From: Arcicella sp038230735
GTDB taxonomy: Bacteria > Bacteroidota > Bacteroidia > Cytophagales > Spirosomataceae
Assembly: GCA_038230735.1 (NCBI GenBank)
Contig: JBBRMR010000090.1
Location: 1-19,097 of the forward strand
DNA: 19,097 nt
Direction: 5' to 3'
The notes below the pieces were generated by a model. That model was given only the letters and a program-made list of their open reading frames with translations. It did not search any database and was not told the origin of the DNA. How positions within the stretch are numbered: the stretch's first letter is position 1; each line of letters begins with the position of its first letter. This document shows positions 14,727 to 19,097 of this stretch, one piece after another. Made by a program: the position numbers and the translations under genes.

Positions 14727-15542
14727 TTAATAACTTTCTTTTACACTTGGGAAATCTACTGATTTCACATCTTTAACATATTGAGAAATTGCTTCATTCA
14801 TAATGCCGTCTAAGTCGGCATATCTGCGGAGGAATCTCGGTTTGAACTCTTTATTAATACCTAACATATCGTGAATCACCAAAATCTGTCCATCAGCATC
14901 TGAACCCGCCCCAATGCCAACGGTTGGAATGGTGATTGCTTGTGATACTTTTTTAGTTAATTCGGAAGGTATCTTTTCTAAGACAACACCAAACGCTCCG
15001 ATTTTGTCTAACATCTTGGCATCTTCCATCAGTTTTTGTGCTTCAACATCTTCTTTTGCCCGCACGGTATATGTTCCAAACTTATAGATTGACTGCGGAG
15101 TCAGTCCCAAATGCCCCATAACGGGAATTCCCGCACTCAATACCCGCAAGATGGATTCTTTAATTTCTGAACCTCCTTCCATCTTCACGGCGTGTCCTCC
15201 TGATTCTTTCATAATCCGAACTGCCGACCGCAAAGCCTCCGAAGAGTTACCTTGATACGACCCAAAAGGTAAATCTACCACCACTAAGGCCCTTTTTACA
15301 CCCTTCACTACGGATGTTGCGTGGTATATCATTTGGTCGAGGGTAATGGGAAGGGTAGTTTCGTGTCCCGCCATGACGTTTGAAGCAGAGTCGCCCACGA
15401 GGATTAAGTCCACCCCAGCGGCATCCACAATCCGAGCCATCGAATAGTCATAAGCGGTAAGACAAGAAATTTTCTCCCCACGGTTTTTCATCTCTTGTAA
15501 GATGTGGGTCGTTATTCTTTTAATTTCGGTATGTACAGACAT
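14727..15542 (-). CDS. panB: 3-methyl-2-oxobutanoate hydroxymethyltransferase
   Basis: A 271-residue PanB, the first committed step of pantothenate and coenzyme A synthesis: it transfers a hydroxymethyl group from methylene-tetrahydrofolate to 2-oxoisovalerate, giving ketopantoate. The Mg-binding acids D51 (LVGDSASNVMAGHETTLP) and D90 (VVVDLPFGSYQ), E122 (KMEGG) and the catalytic E189 (VLEKIP) are all present. VGIGAGSDADGQILVIHDMLG is the C-terminal signature. Length fits the family. It leads a two-gene unit with the pseudouridine synthase. No other pantothenate gene is in the window. No clear TAnnTTTG promoter was found upstream on the minus strand. Confidence 0.97.
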   Translation of the reverse strand: MSVHTEIKRITTHILQEMKNRGEKISCLTAYDYSMARIVDAAGVDLILVGDSASNVMAGHETTLPITLDQMIYHATSVVKGVKRALVVVDLPFGSYQGNSSEALRSAVRIMKESGGHAVKMEGGSEIKESILRVLSAGIPVMGHLGLTPQSIYKFGTYTVRAKEDVEAQKLMEDAKMLDKIGAFGVVLEKIPSELTKKVSQAITIPTVGIGAGSDADGQILVIHDMLGINKEFKPRFLRRYADLDGIMNEAISQYVKDVKSVDFPSVKESY

Positions 15543-15630
15543 ATTTTTATTGATTATTAGTTTGAAAGTTTTAGAGGTGGTACGATTTTTTCAGTAGTTT
15601 TAAGGGTTATACTTATATCAAACAATACAT

Positions 15631-15679
15631 TAACTTTGAGTGTACGGTATGCAATTTTACAAACAATGCCTTATCTTTG
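15631..15679 (+). promoter_or_regulatory. Two candidate -7 elements upstream of the large outer-membrane gene
   Basis: TAACTTTG at 15631-15638 and TATCTTTG at 15672-15679 both fit TAnnTTTG. Neither has a clear -33 box. They would give leaders of about 210-250 bases. The gap 15543-15889 holds no gene that I can support; it is AT-rich regulatory DNA between divergent genes. Confidence 0.3.
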
Positions 15680-15788
15680 TCATTATAGCGATATGCAAAA
15701 TTAGGATTAATAGTGTGTAATAATTAATAAAAATACCTCGATTCAATATTTTTTGTGAAAAAAAGTATGATTTTTCCGATATAAGCAC

Positions 15789-15817
15789 TTGTTTTTTTGG
15801 AAAAAGCGTTACTTTTA
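15789..15817 (+). promoter_or_regulatory. Candidate proximal promoter of the large outer-membrane gene
   Basis: TTG at 15789-15791, an 18-base spacer, then TACTTTTA at 15810-15817, one base off the -7 consensus. It lies 73 bases before the ATG at 15890, a more usual leader length than the upstream candidates. Confidence 0.35.
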
Positions 15818-15889
15818 CCCACTCGAATGCTAACAACCGCTTAGTAAAACCGTCACAAAAACCATTCATTTTATCAAAACCAAGCAAAT

Positions 15890-17668
15890 ATGAAACAGAT
15901 TTTTTCAGGAAACAGTCTTTTGCAAAAAACAACTAAAAGACTCACTATTGGACTACTGACTTGCCTTGCCGTAGGTCAATTAGCAACAGCCCAAGACTTG
16001 AAGACTACTGGCACTAAACCAACAGTTGTTAGTTCTTTAACCGACAACGGTATTACTACCACTACCTATTCAAACGGACAAGTAGTAAAAACAGTTGCTG
16101 ATGGTTATTTTCTTGACTCGGCTTTTTATAAGAATAGTAACGTGTTGCGTTCAACTAAACCAAAAAGTTATTGGAAAGTTACTGACCGAGTAGGCATAGC
16201 CATTCCTTTTTGTAAACAATCAGAAGACAATACGATGTTTTTGACCCCAGGTGGTTACAACTCTTTGTCGGTAAACAAATTTTGGGGCATCATTGGTTTA
16301 GGCTTAATGGGAGGCTACCAAAACTTTAATGTTAGCGATGATTATAAAGGAGTCAATGGACAGATTTCCAAAAATGCCAAAATCTTAGGAATTAGCCCGA
16401 GTGCTTTGAAGTATGATACGCAAGGCAATTACGAAGACTTCTATCTATTGATTGGACCCGCCTTAGCTTTGCCAGTAGGTAAAAAGTTCAACATAGATAT
16501 TGATTTGAAAGGAGGTCTATTCAATTCTTCTGCACCGAGGTTCGGGGCAACCACCACAGGTGCTTTGGGTGCTGACCAATTGGTTTATCGTTTGAACTCA
16601 TCAGCCTCTAAAAACCAATTGGGTGGAGTTTTGAGTGTGGACTTTTTATATAATTTTGCAAAAAACTGGGCAATTGGTATCAATGGACAAGGTTTCTTGA
16701 CCAGCACACCATTCACAACCATTGGTGCAGACGTTACGCCTTCTTCATTAAGAGTTTTATCGAAAGAAGATAATCGTACGCACGGTGGCTGTAACTTCGG
16801 TTTAGCTCTTTCGCATACTTTTGGTGAGAAAACAGGAAATACGGTTTATTCATTATTACCTCCTCCTCCCGCACCAGTTGTATGTGCTATACCTACTTTG
16901 CAAGGAGGCAATGGAAAAATTTACGACAATGGTTCAACAGAAATTCCAACATTTGCTTGGAAAAGCACTTCTGCAACGCCTGAAAACGAAGAATATATTT
17001 TCAAGTTGTATAAAGCTGACGGTTCGGGAGTTCCAACTTACCAACAAACAACTAAGAATTCTTCTTTGAGTTTACCAGCCAACGTTTCATTAGTAAACGG
17101 TGATGATTGTAGCTTCTATTATTATACCGTTCAGTCAAGCGTTGAAGGAAAATGTTTATCAGAAGCAACAGCGGCAAGTTTTGGATACCGTGCTAAACCA
17201 GTTGTTCAAAATATCGTAGCAAAACCATTTGAAGACCAATATATGTTCAAAATCTTCGGTGGTTCAACAGTAACAAAATACTTTGGAGGAACGCAAGGAT
17301 ATGGCTCTGGTCGCCCACGTCGTAGAGTTCGTAAGGCTACTACTTCAACAACAGTTGCTCCTGCCAAAACAACGGACGTTGCAAAACCGAAACGTTTAGT
17401 ACCAAGACGTAAGAAATCAACTGGATTGACGGGTGTTTCTACTTATAGTTCAACGGTTAATTACGAAAACGTAGCAACTAATCCGAACATCGTTTGGCCT
17501 AAAGATTTACCGTTGCCAAAGAGTCCTTCGATTTACGAATACGAAGTCCAACGTTTGAATGCAGGTGATTGTAAGCCAACAGGACAAGTGGCAAAATATA
17601 AATTCTATATTGACCCTAAGAATCCTACGGACATCCGTATCATTCCTGACAAACCTAAAAAGAAATAA
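15890..17668 (+). CDS. Large outer-membrane protein: N-terminal barrel, proline hinge, C-terminal domain with basic insert
   Basis: A 592-residue exported protein that I do not recognise by name. Residues 1-34 form a signal peptide (GLLTCLAVGQLATA before Q35). Residues about 95-315 have alternating beta strands of an outer-membrane barrel (WGIIGLGLMGGYQNF, FYLLIGPALALPVGKKFNIDIDLKGGLF, LGGVLSVDFLYNFAKNWAIGINGQG, CNFGLALSHTF). A proline hinge LLPPPPAP (322-329) leads to a fibronectin-III-like stretch (333-435). A second, similar segment is interrupted by a strongly basic, Thr/Ala-rich low-complexity piece (about 474-510, RPRRRVRK to VPRRKKS). The C-terminus ends IIPDKPKKK. There is no sorting domain of the type IX kind. 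It probably sits in the outer membrane with the C-terminal part in periplasm or outside. It is monocistronic, with its own terminator. Confidence 0.8.
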   Translation: MKQIFSGNSLLQKTTKRLTIGLLTCLAVGQLATAQDLKTTGTKPTVVSSLTDNGITTTTYSNGQVVKTVADGYFLDSAFYKNSNVLRSTKPKSYWKVTDRVGIAIPFCKQSEDNTMFLTPGGYNSLSVNKFWGIIGLGLMGGYQNFNVSDDYKGVNGQISKNAKILGISPSALKYDTQGNYEDFYLLIGPALALPVGKKFNIDIDLKGGLFNSSAPRFGATTTGALGADQLVYRLNSSASKNQLGGVLSVDFLYNFAKNWAIGINGQGFLTSTPFTTIGADVTPSSLRVLSKEDNRTHGGCNFGLALSHTFGEKTGNTVYSLLPPPPAPVVCAIPTLQGGNGKIYDNGSTEIPTFAWKSTSATPENEEYIFKLYKADGSGVPTYQQTTKNSSLSLPANVSLVNGDDCSFYYYTVQSSVEGKCLSEATAASFGYRAKPVVQNIVAKPFEDQYMFKIFGGSTVTKYFGGTQGYGSGRPRRRVRKATTSTTVAPAKTTDVAKPKRLVPRRKKSTGLTGVSTYSSTVNYENVATNPNIVWPKDLPLPKSPSIYEYEVQRLNAGDCKPTGQVAKYKFYIDPKNPTDIRIIPDKPKKK

Positions 17669-17685
17669 TATTGATTAGGTTTTAT

Positions 17686-17723
17686 AAAAAAATCCTCTCC
17701 GTTTGCACGAAGAGGATTTTTTT
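17686..17723. terminator. Terminator after the large outer-membrane gene
   Basis: A 13-base-pair stem (17686-17698 with 17711-17723), loop of 12 bases, T-run at the end; an A-run on the other side makes it usable from both directions. Confidence 0.88.
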
Positions 17724-18078
17724 ATTTTTAGGAAATTATAATTCGACACAACCTTTTTAACCTTTCTTACGTCTTTGGTAAAATACTTAGAAGTTAGTAA
17801 TCACAATTGCCAGTTAGGGAGTAATTCTATCTAATTGTAAACCAACAGATAGCGATATTAATGGTTCACCAAACCCAATATTAATTCCTGCTTATGTTCA
17901 GGCGAAGATTGATTCAATAAAAATATTTCCATGTGAAATCCATCCGCCAGTGTTTATTCGTATGTGTATGAGAATCAGACTGTTTACTGCTTTTCGATCG
18001 TTGGAAAGTGGCAACGAATGAAACTTTAATTTGGAAAGATAAAAGAAAAAATAAATAGCTTATGGAGACTGTTGAAAA
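17724..18078. other. Gap without a supported gene
   Basis: On plus, 17818-18020 is open for about 67 codons (reading SNCKPTDSDINGSPNP near its start) but has no ATG until near its end and a stop just before it. A 72-residue minus frame at 17914-18132 overlaps it and runs through the hairpin at 18079-18107. Neither looks convincing. The plus frame could be a decayed gene remnant. Confidence 0.3.
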
Positions 18079-18107
18079 CCCCGAGAATCTTTCTTGGGGC
18101 TTTTTTT
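18079..18107. terminator. Hairpin terminator beside the Uma2 pseudogene
   Basis: CCCCGAGAA (18079-18087) pairs with TTCTTGGGG (18091-18099) with one G-T pair, then seven T on plus; on minus it ends with TTTT. It starts nine bases beyond the stop of the minus-strand Uma2 pseudogene and is probably its terminator. The better T-run faces plus, where no gene is seen. Confidence 0.65.
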
Positions 18108-18115
18108 GTAGAGAA

Positions 18116-18705
18116 TTATGCTCCAAAGCCATTTTTAAGCATTAATTCCCATACGTTTATTTCGTGGTCATCAATGATAGGAAAAGGAATTTCCCAACTG
18201 GTAAATGTCCATTTTTGGAGATTGTCGGCAATCAAAATTCTACGAGAAGATGAGAAAAACCAGATTACTTTTTCAACGCCCCATTGTAATAAACGTTCGG
18301 TTTTTTTGTGAAAGTATTCTTCTTCATTTTAGAAATATTCCGATTCGTCAATCTTTATATCCACTTCAATCACTACGCTGGGAGGGGTTTTTTCATATTT
18401 TGTAGAATGAAAACCTACTTTCAATTGTCCCTCTCTGAAAATAGCAATATCGGCTGAAAATTAGTATTTTTAGAAATATGTAATCCCAATTCTCCCGAAC
18501 CTAAGAAATAAGATTCTGGAAGATTTCTATTCAGATATTTCATCAAACAGCCAATAATGAAATACTGTAACGTACTTATTCCCATGCTAATTTCTTCGAT
18601 TGTTTTTAACCCTAACAAAAAATCTTTGTATCCTTTCCGATAGATAGGATGTCCATCAAACTCTTCGTAAATGAGTATTTTGTGAATTTGTGCTACCTTT
18701 GCCAT
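18116..18705 (-). pseudogene. Uma2-family (DUF820) putative endonuclease, broken by a frameshift and a stop
   Basis: Read across its lesions, this encodes about 196 residues, the usual Uma2 length. The intact first part starts MAKVAQIHKILIYEEFDGHP and runs to LGLHISKNTNF. There a T is missing from a T-run on the minus strand (A-run 18457-18460 on plus). One added base restores the next part: SADIAIFREGQLKVGFHSTKY, then PPSVVIEVDIK. A TAA stop at 18329-18331 follows, and then EEEYFHKKTERLLQWGVEK, VIWFF and a tail ending ELMLKNGFGA. The Asp in ADIAIF and the Glu in VIEVD match the PD-(D/E)XK-like core of the family. Uma2 proteins are abundant, poorly understood nuclease-fold proteins. The ATG at 18705 is chosen because a -7 box lies at 18727-18734, overlapping the earlier in-frame ATG at 18729. 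Confidence 0.8.
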
Positions 18706-18726
18706 AGTTTTACGGATTGATTGATT

Positions 18727-18734
18727 CAAAAGTA
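18727..18734 (-). promoter_or_regulatory. -7 promoter element of the Uma2 pseudogene
   Basis: On minus it reads TACTTTTG, a perfect TAnnTTTG, 22 bases before the ATG at 18705. No -33 box is evident. It overlaps the upstream in-frame ATG at 18729, which argues against that start. Confidence 0.4.
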
Positions 18735-18787
18735 AAGGGATTTTGTTGAAAATAAAAGAAATGGGTTGGCTTTTAAAATATTATGTA

Positions 18788-18823
18788 AAAAAGTCCTTCT
18801 GAAATCAATCAGAAGGACTTTTT
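18788..18823. terminator. Terminator after typA
   Basis: A perfect 15-base-pair stem (18788-18802 with 18809-18823), loop of 6 bases, followed by T on the minus strand. It lies 28 bases beyond the typA stop codon. Confidence 0.9.
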
Positions 18824-18851
18824 ATTATTTTGAAATGAATTCCTCAAAAAT

Positions 18852-19097
18852 CTACACCATCTCAACCTTATTTCCCATACGCTTACGTTCACCTGCTTCC
18901 AAGTAAATTTTACGGATACGGATAGATTTTGGGGTAATTTCTAAATATTCATCTTTCTGGATATATTCCATTGATTCTTCCAAAGAAAAGTTCAACTTAG
19001 GAGCAATCTTCACGTTGTTATCCGTACCAGAAGCACGCATATTCGTTAATTGCTTTGCTGTTTGAACGTTTACTTCGATATCATTCTGACGATTATG
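18852..19097 (-). CDS. typA: Translational GTPase TypA/BipA, C-terminal 81 residues only
   Basis: The frame is open to the right edge of the window, so only the C-terminus is seen. It reads NDIEVNVQTAKQLTNMRASG, then TDNNVKIAPK, LEESMEYIQKDEYLEITPKS and IRIRKIYLEAGERKR. This is the conserved C-terminal domain of TypA/BipA, a ribosome-associated GTPase of the EF-G family involved in 50S assembly and stress or cold adaptation. The GTPase domain and the start are off-window. The tail after RIRKIYL (EAGERKRMGNKVEMV) is the usual short basic end. Confidence 0.93.
   Translation of the reverse strand, partial: HNRQNDIEVNVQTAKQLTNMRASGTDNNVKIAPKLNFSLEESMEYIQKDEYLEITPKSIRIRKIYLEAGERKRMGNKVEMV

Noticed and set aside
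15657..15932. 91-residue minus open frame upstream of the large outer-membrane gene
   Set aside because: It overlaps the promoter region and the start of a real gene; no motif and an unlikely composition.
17818..18020. Possible protein-coding gene
   Set aside because: Open for about 67 codons but without a usable start and with a stop just before it; kept only as a possible remnant.

Overview
The window comes from a low-GC Bacteroidota genome, most likely Cytophagales. The reasons are several perfect copies of the Bacteroidetes -7 promoter element TAnnTTTG, no strong Shine-Dalgarno sequences, Bacteroidetes-type proteins (a DUF5777 barrel, a YceI/Rieske pair, a large outer-membrane barrel protein), and long perfect hairpins followed by T-tracts between genes. 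The genus cannot be fixed from the sequence. No rRNA, tRNA, CRISPR array, integrase or insertion sequence was seen.

Layout from left to right. (1) A cytosolic protein with an internal J-domain (+, 122-1276), preceded by a repeat-built hairpin. (2) An AT-rich two-gene minus-strand unit at 1321-3247: an ABC/OLD-type ATPase followed, with a 17-base overlap, by a small HNH-type nuclease. This is the layout of the Septu (PtuA/PtuB) anti-phage system, and it is closed off on both sides by strong bidirectional hairpins. (3) An RND (AcrB-type) pump subunit directly downstream of a GT4 glycosyltransferase (minus strand, 14-base gap), with no adaptor or outer-membrane channel in view. (4) A Gfo/Idh/MocA oxidoreductase and a flavin monoamine oxidase, both minus strand. 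(5) An Rrf2 regulator divergent from the amine oxidase, followed by a Rieske protein, a DUF5777 barrel and a YceI protein, all on plus. (6) A small hydrophobic open frame, then rluA-type pseudouridine synthase and panB as a tight minus-strand pair. (7) A 592-residue outer-membrane protein on plus. (8) A broken Uma2-family nuclease gene on minus, with a frameshift and a stop. (9) The C-terminal end of typA/bipA, cut by the window edge.

How the parts may work together. The ATPase and HNH protein probably act as one defence complex. The Rrf2 regulator, with four C-terminal cysteines, sits where it could sense redox or Fe-S status and control the amine oxidase or the exported Rieske/DUF5777/YceI genes; this is inference from position. 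The rluA/panB and GT/RND pairs look co-transcribed.

The most unusual non-coding signal is a set of intergenic hairpins built from short repeated words. The words differ from locus to locus but the architecture is shared (1-121, 7740-7894, 10741-10812, with a half copy at 9248-9260). One copy supplies the last two codons and the stop codon of the neighbouring oxidoreductase gene.
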